A stretch of DNA of 32,699 bases, from positions 65,372 to 98,070 of the forward strand of contig CACEWA010000003.1 in assembly GCA_902563095.1 (NCBI GenBank), read 5' to 3'. The translations under genes and the position numbers were made by a program. The notes below the pieces were generated by a model. That model made no database searches, was not told the origin of the DNA, and was given only the letters and a program-made list of their open reading frames with translations. Source of the DNA: an uncultured Candidatus Poseidoniales archaeon. GTDB taxonomy: Archaea > Thermoplasmatota > Poseidoniia > Poseidoniales > Poseidoniaceae. Shown piece after piece: positions 6,624-15,450 of the stretch (the stretch's first letter is position 1; each line of letters starts with the position of its first letter).

Positions 6624-9600
6624 TCAGATCCAAGAATTCAAGTTTCGGCTGTTGGCAATAACTCCGAATCCGAATCTTTCCTCAATCGCTCTTGCGACTA
6701 AAGCAAAATCAGAATCTCTGGTTGCCATAAGAATACTTCCAAGTTCACCAAGTGGGCGGTTTGCCATTGCAGTACACAAACTCATCAGTGTTTGATCCGC
6801 AACTTCTGGGTAGATGTCTTTTCCATCAATTACAGTTCGCAAAGGTTCACCATGCACCCTCTTCATTGCAGTTATTTCATCATAAACTTCAGTGTGCTCT
6901 TGTAGGAATTTCTTCAACTCTGCTCGAATATCTTCGTCATCGGCTTCATCTTCGATATGCAAATCAAGTGGTTTCCATGTAGAGAAATCGGAAATTACCT
7001 CTTTGGCAATATCAACCAATGTTTCCTTATTGAGAACATTCTCCAATTCATCCGCTGAAACCAATGTATCGACGAATCTATCTCGGATTCTTTCAACATC
7101 AGCAGCAATAGAAATTAACTCGTTTTGAACTATCTTTGGCAGCCACAATTCGATAACTCCTGCTTGTGACCTGTGCTTCAGAATACGGTGGAAACTGCCT
7201 CTTCCTCCAATGTCTAGAGCCGCTTCAGAACTAATGCCCAATGTCTCTGATATCCTGTATTGTAATTCGTCAATCAAAATGTTGGTATCGACAATAACTA
7301 GAGGGGAAAGTGCTAGATGGCGGAGATATGCTCTCTGTTTTATCGGCAAGTTATGACGATGTGTTGCAAACAAACGCCTTTCTGCATCTGCCAATCTTTT
7401 GATATCGAGAACATTGAATTTTCCTGAATTTTGTGCACGCTCAAGTAGCATCAATCCTTCCAATGGCCTTTCAGCAGATGCTTCAAGTGCAATTTCATAG
7501 ATTTCCTCTCCAGATGGATCGTGCATCATTGCTTGAGCATAACGATTCTCGAACGTATGTCGATTCCTTCTTCTCTCTCTCTGCAGAGAATTCACCGCCG
7601 CCTTCACTCTTCCAGAGAAAGGCTCCCTAGGTAGAGGGCGTGGGTGAGAACTTGGATAATTTCTGAGCATGTCAAGTTCTTCTTCTGAATGTTTGACTCT
7701 TGCAACTTTCTCAACTTTACCAAATTGGTCTTCTTGGTTTACCATTTCTGTACGCTTTACGAAGTTGGTTAACAGCCTTGTAGCCTCGTCGGTGTTACGC
7801 TTATTTGCAGCAATATGTGATACATTGAGGTATAATTGGAATCTCTTGGTAAGAGCGGATTTTAATGCAGGCTCTTGTTCGAGCAGAGATACTGCTTCTG
7901 ACCATTGCTCTGCGTGAGCAAGATGAATCAAAGCTTTGCGATGAAGGAGAATTTTGTGCTCGTAATCGAAGTCTTTGTGATCGCCTGCACGCTTGTAATC
8001 ACGGGCTGCATTCAACTCGTCATTATTGCTAACATGCATCGCTGCCCTCGCCAATGTGTGCCATGGAGATTGAGGGTCGTTTTCTTGATACCATGAAACC
8101 AAATTGGTTAGCCCAATATCATACTCCAAAACAAGGTGCCTAACCGCCTGCATCATCGGCATAGCGGTAACTTCTCCTGAAAGAAGTCCGTCCAGTAATT
8201 CAACAACTCCTTTTGATTTCCCAGTTTGCAACAACCATGATGCTCTATTCAACCGTAATGTATCGATAACTGCATTAAACAATCGTGATTCGACATCGCT
8301 CAATTTTGCCTCACTAACACTCTTGACAAGGTTGTCGAGGACCTTGGAATCTGCCAAGCCATCGCCACCATCTCTTAGCGCTTGTTTACAATTATTGAAA
8401 GCCTTAATTCCATTTTTATCAAGAGTATCTACAACCCAATCATCTGCGGATTGTGCGGCTCCATCAAGCATCAAAATTAGACCTCTGCTAGCTGGGGAAA
8501 ATGCACTAGGAACCTCTGCGGCTTCAACCGTTGAAAGGGCATTTCTTCTTGCCTTACGGATAGTTGCGAAATCCCATCCTTTTGTTTTCGCAGGAAGTAG
8601 ATGTACAACTAAGAGCGTGGCATATGGATAATCAATGCATCTCTGATCATCAACGAACAGTACCTCTGCAAGACGATTTAGGTCTAGTCCACGAGTAAAC
8701 AAATCGATGGATGCTGAGATGCCTAATGAGGCTCCTTTGTCATGCATCCTTCGAGCGGTAGCCAAGCGTAAATTCTCTCCAATCTCTTCATCTGCTACTA
8801 TTTCTGAAAGAGATTCCTGAGCCAGTTTATCGATTTGTGATGCCAGCCATGAGAACGCTTCCTCTCCCAATTGTTTGACGATTGGAATCAAAATTTCCAT
8901 ATCTGCATCTGGCTCAACTGTTTGCGTTTTCAAGAGTTCAAGAGCTTCTTCGGATGAACCTTCACGAACCAATGCAGATAATTTCCACCATGTCAGAGAT
9001 TCTCTCTGCTGAGGGCTAGTGACCACTTCCAGCCCTTCCTGAATTTCACTACTAGAAAGTTCAGATGCTTCAGCAGGCATGAGGCCCCATGCTACTTTCT
9101 TTCGAGCCATAGACAATTCATCATCTTCGGTGAGTGATCTAGATTTGTTCCAATCGTTGACATCACCATTTCTCAATTGGATTAAGTCAGTTAATGCCTC
9201 GGATAAATCAGAATTGAATTTCGCCAATTCTTTCAATGAATCTGTGGCATCATTTCCAAGATGAATATGCAATAATACACTGATTACCGACGCATCGCCT
9301 TCTAGATTTTCTAAACCGTCGATGTCTCGCAATCCCTTCTTTCCATTAAGTTGAGCCTTGGCTTTTTGCAAAGCCATCTTTATTTTTGCATCAGAAGATT
9401 TTGACTCATACACGGCCAATGTATTTGCCAAGGATTTTGAATTCTGTGGGTCAATTCTAGCCACGTCCGTCTCGAAATTATCGGCTTCTTGTTCCTCTAT
9501 ATCGGCTTGAGGGAACGCAGCAAATTGTGCAAGAATAGGAGTTGCTTCTGCCATTTTTGACCAGACTGGATGAACTCCGTTTGTAGAGGCTTTCTCTCTC

Positions 9601-9950
9601 AAATCTTCTAAAATTTCATCCCATGAATCATCCCAGTCATCAGAAAATAGTGTCTTTCTAACAAGAAGAACCGCTAAGCGGTATGCTGCTGGAGACCCAT
9701 CGTCGATTAGTACTTCATCGGCTTTAGGCAGCCATTCCATTGGACTAGAAGCCCCACGTGTACCTCGCCTGGTACGTGCGCTTCTTCGTGCCCTCATCAT
9801 CGGAGATGGTCCGCTCTCGTCTTCTTCAGGAATCTGAATTTCGTTTAGCCCGATTAGTAACAATGACTTCCAAGGTTTGTCAAGTGCTCTCCATTCAGCA
9901 GTTTTTGCAACTTTTGATTGTCGGGAGCGAGGAGGCATGTTGCCTTTCAT
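6624..9950 (-). CDS. Very long helical-repeat protein with C-terminal PIN nuclease domain
   Basis: About 1108 residues from the ATG at 9950 (an ATG four codons later, at 9938, is equally possible). An Arg-rich patch (RARRSARTRRGTRG) lies near residue 60. From ~70 to ~870 the chain is almost all helical, with TPR-like pairs (AEQWSEAVSLLEQEPALK, RNTDEATRLLTNFVKR). The last ~225 residues form a PIN domain. VIVDTNILID gives the first Asp, PKIVQNELISI the conserved Glu, and ATRDSDFALVARAI near 1078 the last two Asp, so the metal site looks intact. PIN domains are typically Mg-dependent ribonucleases, as in toxins, rRNA processing and quality control. No small antitoxin-like partner is adjacent, so a stand-alone RNA-processing role is more likely than a toxin role. 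The helical scaffold may bind partners. The specific function is unknown. Confidence 0.85.
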   Translation of the reverse strand: MKGNMPPRSRQSKVAKTAEWRALDKPWKSLLLIGLNEIQIPEEDESGPSPMMRARRSARTRRGTRGASSPMEWLPKADEVLIDDGSPAAYRLAVLLVRKTLFSDDWDDSWDEILEDLREKASTNGVHPVWSKMAEATPILAQFAAFPQADIEEQEADNFETDVARIDPQNSKSLANTLAVYESKSSDAKIKMALQKAKAQLNGKKGLRDIDGLENLEGDASVISVLLHIHLGNDATDSLKELAKFNSDLSEALTDLIQLRNGDVNDWNKSRSLTEDDELSMARKKVAWGLMPAEASELSSSEIQEGLEVVTSPQQRESLTWWKLSALVREGSSEEALELLKTQTVEPDADMEILIPIVKQLGEEAFSWLASQIDKLAQESLSEIVADEEIGENLRLATARRMHDKGASLGISASIDLFTRGLDLNRLAEVLFVDDQRCIDYPYATLLVVHLLPAKTKGWDFATIRKARRNALSTVEAAEVPSAFSPASRGLILMLDGAAQSADDWVVDTLDKNGIKAFNNCKQALRDGGDGLADSKVLDNLVKSVSEAKLSDVESRLFNAVIDTLRLNRASWLLQTGKSKGVVELLDGLLSGEVTAMPMMQAVRHLVLEYDIGLTNLVSWYQENDPQSPWHTLARAAMHVSNNDELNAARDYKRAGDHKDFDYEHKILLHRKALIHLAHAEQWSEAVSLLEQEPALKSALTKRFQLYLNVSHIAANKRNTDEATRLLTNFVKRTEMVNQEDQFGKVEKVARVKHSEEELDMLRNYPSSHPRPLPREPFSGRVKAAVNSLQRERRRNRHTFENRYAQAMMHDPSGEEIYEIALEASAERPLEGLMLLERAQNSGKFNVLDIKRLADAERRLFATHRHNLPIKQRAYLRHLALSPLVIVDTNILIDELQYRISETLGISSEAALDIGGRGSFHRILKHRSQAGVIELWLPKIVQNELISIAADVERIRDRFVDTLVSADELENVLNKETLVDIAKEVISDFSTWKPLDLHIEDEADDEDIRAELKKFLQEHTEVYDEITAMKRVHGEPLRTVIDGKDIYPEVADQTLMSLCTAMANRPLGELGSILMATRDSDFALVARAIEERFGFGVIANSRNLNSWI

Positions 9951-9995
9951 TCCCGCTTCGAGGCAGGTGGCTAGATTGTTCTCCTGCAGCAAACT

Positions 9996-10010
9996 CACCC
10001 CTACGGGGTG
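9996..10010 (+). promoter_or_regulatory. Second copy of the CACCCC-TAY-GGGGTG palindrome
   Basis: CACCCC (9996-10001) and GGGGTG (10005-10010) flank TAC. Including the outer T and A the arms are seven bases. It lies in the 145-base divergent spacer (9951-10095) between the PIN-domain gene and the small membrane protein gene. Another inverted repeat, GAGCC-ACC-GGCTC, lies at 10034-10046. See the first copy at 1526-1540. Confidence 0.5.
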
Positions 10011-10095
10011 ATGCCCCTCGTCGGACCTCTTTAGAGCCACCGGCTCCAAATCATTCCAAACAACAATGATAGGGAAGCCCCCGGAATACAAAATA

Positions 10096-10518
10096 ATGGC
10101 GACAGCAGACACCATTATCCTATTGCTGCACCCCATTACTGCGGTAGCGATTTTAGCATGGATGTGGTGGCAATATGGTTGGAAAAGAAAATCCCATGAT
10201 TTGAAGGGAAAAGAACGCCAACAAGAATTAGAGCGACATGAAAAGATAGGAGAAAGAATCCTGCAAGCAGCAATCGTCTCGGTGCTGATTGCATTTACAG
10301 CTAGATGGTACACTGGTCTTGGCTTACTTCCTGGCAGTCTTCACGGGTTTACGGGCCCTATTGGAATAATTCTCTTGTGGGTGATGGCACGCTGGGGTAG
10401 GAACTCTCGAAAAGATAAGTTGCAGAAAGTCAAACATGGAAGGGCCGCGGATTTACTGATTACCCTAATGGTGTTCCATTCATTCCTCGGATTCCTGTAT
10501 ATCTTCGAGGTCGTTTGA
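10096..10518 (+). CDS. Small four-helix membrane protein, possibly cytochrome b561/DUF4079-like
   Basis: A 140-residue integral membrane protein with four predicted helices: TIILLLHPITAVAILAWMWW, ILQAAIVSVLIAFTARWY, LHGFTGPIGIILLWVMA and LLITLMVFHSFLGFLYIF. A charged loop (KRKSHDLKGKERQQELERHE) lies between the first two. Helices 1, 3 and 4 each carry a His in a similar setting (LLHPIT, LHGFTG, VFHSFLG), a layout that could bind haem b as in b561-like and DUF4079 proteins. That assignment is tentative. The start could also be the in-frame ATG at 10066. The 3' end overlaps the convergent transporter gene by 39 bases. Confidence 0.5.
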   Translation: MATADTIILLLHPITAVAILAWMWWQYGWKRKSHDLKGKERQQELERHEKIGERILQAAIVSVLIAFTARWYTGLGLLPGSLHGFTGPIGIILLWVMARWGRNSRKDKLQKVKHGRAADLLITLMVFHSFLGFLYIFEVV

Positions 10519-12807
10519 ACCCCCTAACCAACTTGGACTCCACCAATTCCACTTACCCATCAATCTCATGGTGGAGGGGACAACCAGCGCTCTAACAATT
10601 GTCGCATCCAGCAATATTGCAAGGGCGAGCCCAAGTCCAATCTGTTTGAGAATTACTACTGAAGACAGTCCGAATGCTAAGAAAACAACAACCATAATCG
10701 CCGCAGCACCAGTGATTAATCGTCCAGTCTTCTGAAGTCCATTTGCTACAGCTTGAGTGTTATCTCCCGTTACTTCCCATTCTTCATGGATCCTAGATAA
10801 CATCAGAACTTCATAGTCCATAGATAATCCAAATACGATACAGAACATGATTACTGGATTTGTGGCTTCAATCGGCTGCGGAGTGAAATTGAGAAGTTCT
10901 GAACCATTACCCCACTGGAATACAAAGACCAACATTCCGAACGATGCTGAGATAGATAGGATGTTCATCACAATCGCCTTGATCGGAATAATAACACTTC
11001 GAACTTGGATGTAAATTAGAATAATTGTTGAAGTAAAAATGAATGCTATTGCAATTGGTAAATTTTCTACGATTGCATCTAGAACGTCAACGCTGTATGC
11101 AGCAAAGCCGGCAACCATCAATTTACCATTATCTCCGACCTTGAGTTCATTCATTAGAACTGAGCGGTCGTCTCGCATATCTTTGACGAAGTTTCGGCTA
11201 TCTTCTCCTGTAATTGGCCCATTTAGCGAGAACACGATGTATGTTACATTGTCAGATAAGAACTGGTTCCGGAGGTAATCTCTGGTTGCAGCATCTTGAG
11301 CAGACAGGTTAGAGGTTGGAGTTTGCCAATAGGAAACTGCCATTGATTCATTTACACCAGGATAAGGCATTGCATAACCAAATGTTTCAATCACTCGTTC
11401 ATCATCTAGTTGACTAGTCATCCATTGGTGCATGCTGCGGATGTTTTGCTCAGAGAGTGGATTTTCTCCATCAAAGTCAACGACAATAGTTGCGGCATTT
11501 ACAGCCCCTTCAGGCCACTTTTCATCCATGTGCTCAAACCCGACTCTTGTTTCATCATCAGGTGGGAGAGCATCTCTAGATGCAATTGAGAAATCTGCTT
11601 GCAAGAAAGGAAGTCCTGCACCCAAAAGAATGATGAGAGTAGGTATTAAAACAGCCCATGGTCTCTCCATGACTGTAGTTGCTATCTTCGACCAAACGCC
11701 TTCTCCATCATCATTTTCTGTACTAAATGCAAAAGGAATTCTGAATTTGAACAATCTGTAACCAAGCATTGCTAATACCGCTGGAAGTACAATGATGGAG
11801 AAGATCATAGCAACAGAAACAGAAAGGGTACCTCCAATTCCTAAACTTGGTAGGCCCGTATTTTCAAAGAATAGCATTCCCATCAGGCCGATTGCAACAG
11901 TAACACCGCTGAAGAAAACAGCTTTACCGGCAGTAGCAACGGTCATTGCAGTAGAAGTACGAATGTCTCTTCCTCTGTTGAGTTCTTCCCTGAAACGATT
12001 TACCATGAACAAAGAATAATCAACAGATACACCAATTCCAATCAGCGTAATGATATTCAAAGCGTACTGGGTTACATCGGTTGTATTGGATAGCCATATC
12101 GTAATTCCCATCGCTGATAAAACGGTTAAAATAGCAATCCCAAGGGGAAGTAACGCAGCAATTAGAGTTCCGAAAACGATGCCCAGAATTATCAATGTCA
12201 AAGGTCCAGAAACTAATTCTGCTTTGATTAAATCATCTTGAATCCTAACATCAAAAGTGACATCGATTGCGATAGCACCTGTCCTCCAGGAATCGAAATC
12301 TGAATCGATTTCTACAGACTCATAATGCTCAGCATAGAGTGCTTTTGCTTCCTTCCTGTCCAAGTTGATTATTATTCGATTTTTAGCCCAGAAACCATCA
12401 TCCTCTTGCTTCACAAACTCTTCTCTCTCATCACCAGTTTTGTCCCATGAGTATTCAATTTCAACATCGTCCAACTTAGCGAAAGGATCCAGGGCAGCAA
12501 TGACTTCATCTCTCCATTCTTGAGATGAATCGTTCAATGAATCATGATGCACTAAAAGTGTGAAACCTTGAACATCTTCTTCCTCACCAAAGAAAGCATC
12601 CTCCAACAAATCTCCGGCTTCGATTGATTCGAGGTCTCCCTCGCCCCATGATTCCGCCCAATTTGGCCCCATCATTACAAGAGAAGACATCAAAAAACAG
12701 GATAGCATTCCAATTACTAAGACTGATTTTCGATAATCGTAAGTGAATTCGCCCAGTTTGAAAAATATACGATCTTTCAGCATGTCTGGGTCAGTCACGC
12801 TTTCCAT
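10480..12807 (-). CDS. MMPL/RND-family membrane transporter
   Basis: A 775-residue protein of the RND superfamily, MMPL branch. It has two repeats, each with one helix, a large extracytoplasmic domain and five more helices (about 12 in total). The first helix is VLVIGMLSCFLMSSLVMM. TM4 carries GVSVDYSLFMVNRFREE and TM10 carries GLSMDYEVLMLSRIHEE, the paired Asp motifs of MMPL proton-driven transporters. Relatives export lipids, hopanoids or other hydrophobic compounds; the substrate here is unknown. Within the extracytoplasmic domains LPPDDETRVGFEHMDEKWPE is typical of the family. ATG at 12807 has GGAG nine bases upstream and an inverted repeat over its TATA-like region. It is complete and in good order. 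Confidence 0.93.
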   Translation of the reverse strand: MESVTDPDMLKDRIFFKLGEFTYDYRKSVLVIGMLSCFLMSSLVMMGPNWAESWGEGDLESIEAGDLLEDAFFGEEEDVQGFTLLVHHDSLNDSSQEWRDEVIAALDPFAKLDDVEIEYSWDKTGDEREEFVKQEDDGFWAKNRIIINLDRKEAKALYAEHYESVEIDSDFDSWRTGAIAIDVTFDVRIQDDLIKAELVSGPLTLIILGIVFGTLIAALLPLGIAILTVLSAMGITIWLSNTTDVTQYALNIITLIGIGVSVDYSLFMVNRFREELNRGRDIRTSTAMTVATAGKAVFFSGVTVAIGLMGMLFFENTGLPSLGIGGTLSVSVAMIFSIIVLPAVLAMLGYRLFKFRIPFAFSTENDDGEGVWSKIATTVMERPWAVLIPTLIILLGAGLPFLQADFSIASRDALPPDDETRVGFEHMDEKWPEGAVNAATIVVDFDGENPLSEQNIRSMHQWMTSQLDDERVIETFGYAMPYPGVNESMAVSYWQTPTSNLSAQDAATRDYLRNQFLSDNVTYIVFSLNGPITGEDSRNFVKDMRDDRSVLMNELKVGDNGKLMVAGFAAYSVDVLDAIVENLPIAIAFIFTSTIILIYIQVRSVIIPIKAIVMNILSISASFGMLVFVFQWGNGSELLNFTPQPIEATNPVIMFCIVFGLSMDYEVLMLSRIHEEWEVTGDNTQAVANGLQKTGRLITGAAAIMVVVFLAFGLSSVVILKQIGLGLALAILLDATIVRALVVPSTMRLMGKWNWWSPSWLGGSNDLEDIQESEE

Positions 12808-12823
12808 GGCCCGCTCCTAGAAA

Positions 12824-12841
12824 ATTAGTATTTGAACTAAT
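12824..12841 (-). promoter_or_regulatory. Possible operator upstream of the MMPL transporter
   Basis: ATTAGT (12824-12829) and ACTAAT (12836-12841) are perfect arms around a six-base spacer, 17-34 bases before the transporter's ATG. They overlap the only AT-rich, TATA-like stretch there. This is where a dimeric repressor would block transcription; no regulator gene is adjacent. Confidence 0.35.
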
Positions 12842-12879
12842 GTATGGGGGCTCCCTTTGGAAATCTGCACTAGAAGATT

Positions 12880-13869
12880 TCACCGAAGCATCTCAATGTC
12901 ACGATTCGACCATAATTCTAGCCATTTTTGCAAATTGAATTCCTTATCTGAAGCTAGTAACTTACGATTTGTACCGTCTGCAGGCTGAATCCTACAACCA
13001 CAGGCATTTGCATGACCCCCGCCCGTCTCATCCATAAGAGTTGCAAGCAAGGACAAGTCATACGGATTCCCCTCTTCTCGAAATGAATTCGCGTAGAAGG
13101 AAGCGCCTAATGCAGGCCGGTTCGGGTCATCTATACTACCGTCAATATATCCATGAATAACGCAGCATGCAATCGCCTGTGAACCTGCTATTGCTGTAAT
13201 CAGATATCCATTGCTTCTTACACCTGTTTCACTCAAATCACATATTGCTAATCCATCAACAATCCTAGTATTTTCTTTCACTGCCTGGGCTTGAATTTCT
13301 CTTTCCTTGCACAACTCATCAAGACGTTGTTTGTGGCTCTGCAAAATCTCCTCTAAAGGCAAACCTGATGCGAACTGATCGAGTACGACTTGCATATGTT
13401 CTGGGTCTGACAGAGAAAGTGAACGAGATAGTCGAATGACTGGTCCATCTTGCATAAAGTCCTCAAGAGAAATCCCACCGGAATCCAAATCGTCAACTAT
13501 TGGCATAATTTCATCTAAATGCGACAGGTCGAGTTCATTCTTCATCAGATCGTATGCAGCACGAGCTGCTGAAGGTGTATCTCTCCAATGACAAATCCCT
13601 CCTTGGTTTTCGAATACCGTTTGCTGTTCAGAATTCGGCCGATTGGTAAGATGATGGTCAAGATACAATCCACAATCTTCGTGGAATGGTAAATCACAAA
13701 TTGCGGTTTTCCTATCAATAAGATGGTCGATTTTACCCGCTCGCAGCAAAGCGGGGTGAGCGAAATGGACCTCTAATTCTGGCTTACTTGCTTTCAAAAC
13801 AGCAGCTGCCATCAGCCCATCCAAATCAGAATCTGCTACAACTCTGACTATCCCGTCAAGTACTGACAT
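12880..13869 (-). CDS. DHH/DHHA1-family phosphoesterase
   Basis: A 329-residue protein of the DHH superfamily (RecJ-like exonucleases, oligoribonucleases, cyclic dinucleotide phosphodiesterases). The N-terminal domain shows ADSDLDGLMAA (metal-binding Asp), ICDLPFHED and the hallmark LDHH. IVDDLDSGG supplies a further metal Asp. The C-terminal DHHA1 domain ends with TGGGHANACGCRI, the glycine-rich substrate loop. All expected metal residues look present. It is too short for full RecJ and closer in size to archaeal DHH phosphoesterases or NrnA-type enzymes; nucleic-acid or nucleotide cleavage is likely but the substrate cannot be read from sequence. It is divergent from the Nudix gene with a 59-base spacer and ends 72 bases before the transporter gene. 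Confidence 0.9.
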   Translation of the reverse strand: MSVLDGIVRVVADSDLDGLMAAAVLKASKPELEVHFAHPALLRAGKIDHLIDRKTAICDLPFHEDCGLYLDHHLTNRPNSEQQTVFENQGGICHWRDTPSAARAAYDLMKNELDLSHLDEIMPIVDDLDSGGISLEDFMQDGPVIRLSRSLSLSDPEHMQVVLDQFASGLPLEEILQSHKQRLDELCKEREIQAQAVKENTRIVDGLAICDLSETGVRSNGYLITAIAGSQAIACCVIHGYIDGSIDDPNRPALGASFYANSFREEGNPYDLSLLATLMDETGGGHANACGCRIQPADGTNRKLLASDKEFNLQKWLELWSNRDIEMLR

Positions 13870-13893
13870 ATCATTCTGCGAGGGCGTCCAACT

Positions 13894-13906
13894 CTTGAAT
13901 TATAGG
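13894..13906 (+). promoter_or_regulatory. TATA-like box for the Nudix gene
   Basis: CTTGAATTATAGG is centred about 29 bases before the Nudix ATG at 13929, in the divergent spacer with the DHH gene. It fits a nearly leaderless archaeal promoter. Confidence 0.4.
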
Positions 13907-13928
13907 GTCCAAAAAAAGCGATGAGGCT

Positions 13929-14369
13929 ATGAACAAGGATTTCCGCCACACGGTCATGGAGACCTCTTGTGGCGTAGTTCTAGTGAACTTTGGCTCCATA
14001 TTACTTCTTCAATATCCACAAGGCCATTGGGATTTTCCTAAAGGGCATGTTGAGGAAGATGATGATGATAGGAAGGCGACTGCGGCCAGAGAGTTAGCAG
14101 AAGAAACCGGAATTTCTGACATCCAATTCATTGATGACTTTGAGTTCAGAACCGCTTACGACTTCCGTCACAAGGGAAAGAGAATCGATAAGCAAGTGTT
14201 CTGGTATATCGCAGAAACAGAAACGATATCTGTCAAGATTAGTCATGAACATCAAGAACATCTGTGGCTAGAATGGGAGAGCGCAATGATGCAACTCACT
14301 CATCATGAAAGCAAGGGAGTTCTTGCGGCTGCTCACGCTCATATGAAATCCATAGGCAAGGAAGACTAA
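13929..14369 (+). CDS. Nudix hydrolase, Ap4A-hydrolase-like
   Basis: A 146-residue Nudix protein. HWDFPKGHVEE followed by RELAEETGI gives the Nudix metal-binding helix, and W-x-FPKGH is characteristic of diadenosine tetraphosphate hydrolases of the NUDT2/MutT type. Between the Gly and the REL element there is a run of four Asp, which makes the box one residue longer than the consensus G-x5-E-x7-REUxEExGU. The remaining strands (VFWYIAETE, LWLEWESAMMQL) fit the fold. It probably clears Ap4A or another nucleoside diphosphate derivative. Start ATG 13929 follows a TATA-like box. The esterase gene starts 28 bases after its stop on the same strand. Confidence 0.92.
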   Translation: MNKDFRHTVMETSCGVVLVNFGSILLLQYPQGHWDFPKGHVEEDDDDRKATAARELAEETGISDIQFIDDFEFRTAYDFRHKGKRIDKQVFWYIAETETISVKISHEHQEHLWLEWESAMMQLTHHESKGVLAAAHAHMKSIGKED

Positions 14370-14396
14370 TCATATGGGGTATCTGGAGTAGTTACT

Positions 14397-15428
14397 ATGC
14401 CACAGGGTAAGCCACGGACTTTTGCCTTGTCCGTAGTGGTTCTAATGTGCTTACAGGGCTGTCTTTTTGCAAGCGACGATGCGCTCGACGGCGAAGATGG
14501 ACAAGAGTTGACGCCTTTCCCCGACTATAACCCCGAAGAATACGAATGCTTTCTTCACAATAATTGGGAACGTTGCTACATCACCTACATTCCTGAATCT
14601 GTCACCGGATCCTCCAACGCACCCCTCATAGTCGAACTCCATGGATGGGCAGGTTCAGCGTTTGAGACACGAGCCCTCACAGACGTCACTCTACTGGCTG
14701 ACGAGGTTGGAGCCATTGTCGTTCACGCAGAGGGTATCATCGTAAACAACACGACGCTTGACATGGGGGGAAATGAAGAGTCTTGGAACGCAGGTTATTG
14801 CTGCGGAGATGCCCTTGCGTACGAAATTGACGATGTGGATTATTTACGAAAGGTGATTGCAAAGACGGTAGAGGATTATCCTGTTGATGAGCAACGAATC
14901 TACATCACAGGGTGGTCAAACGGGTGTATGATGGCACAACGCATGGCGCTCCAAGCTAGCGATCTCATCGCCGCCGTAGCATGCACCTCTGGATACCTCA
15001 GCATCCATGAATCCGAAGGCTACAGTCCTATTCCCGTCATGGAGATTCACGGCTTCATTGATGAGAATACTCAGTACACTAATTCCGTCAACTGGGGCAT
15101 TGTAGATGAAAACCGACGAAACTTGGAATCAATGCAATCAGGAGCGATTGAAAACATGTATGACTGGGCGTCATACAACAACTGCGAGGGTAGTATTCCA
15201 GACCGAAATGAGCCAGGTGCAATCTACAGCATCCAAGGTTTCACGAATTGCGCAGAAGGTTCTGAAGTCGCTCTCATCACGGTCCATACAGGTGGCCATA
15301 ACCTCTACCCAAACGATGCATGCACACCTGATTTCGTGTGGAATTGTTTCGGAAGCCAAGGCCTCTGGGATGTCAACCAACTTGAATGGGACTTTTTGAG
15401 CCGCTTTTCTAAAGAGCCTATGAATTAA
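14397..15428 (+). CDS. Secreted lipoprotein esterase, PHB depolymerase/feruloyl esterase-like
   Basis: A 343-residue alpha/beta hydrolase of the LpqC / poly(3-hydroxybutyrate) depolymerase group. The N-terminus is a lipoprotein signal with lipobox LQGC (Cys22), so the protein should be lipid-anchored outside the cell. LIVELHGWAGSAFETRA supplies the oxyanion region. The triad is Ser174 in GWSNGCMMAQRMA, Asp222 in HGFIDENTQY and His301 in TGGHNLYP. CYITYIPESV is the usual first strand. Several Cys pairs suggest disulfides. Substrates of relatives are polyesters, acetylated or feruloylated polysaccharides. Sampled lines are about 52-55% GC against 40-45% in neighbouring genes, which hints at acquisition. 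GGAG precedes the ATG by eight bases. Confidence 0.85.
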   Translation: MPQGKPRTFALSVVVLMCLQGCLFASDDALDGEDGQELTPFPDYNPEEYECFLHNNWERCYITYIPESVTGSSNAPLIVELHGWAGSAFETRALTDVTLLADEVGAIVVHAEGIIVNNTTLDMGGNEESWNAGYCCGDALAYEIDDVDYLRKVIAKTVEDYPVDEQRIYITGWSNGCMMAQRMALQASDLIAAVACTSGYLSIHESEGYSPIPVMEIHGFIDENTQYTNSVNWGIVDENRRNLESMQSGAIENMYDWASYNNCEGSIPDRNEPGAIYSIQGFTNCAEGSEVALITVHTGGHNLYPNDACTPDFVWNCFGSQGLWDVNQLEWDFLSRFSKEPMN

Positions 15429-15450
15429 AGAATATATCAGATGCCCAAAG

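Noticed and set aside
8104-8631. 175-residue open frame on the plus strand inside the PIN-protein gene
   Set aside because: Serine/Leu-rich shadow of an Asp/Glu/Lys-rich helical gene; no domain, no start signal.
6624-9950. Toxin-antitoxin system based on the PIN domain
   Set aside because: The protein is far too long for a VapC toxin and no small DNA-binding partner is adjacent.
9951-10313. N-terminal extension of the PIN-domain protein
   Set aside because: The extra ~120 codons overlap the divergent membrane-protein gene, have a Cys/Ile-rich unrelated composition and cross the palindrome; the ATG at 9950 or 9938 is more natural.
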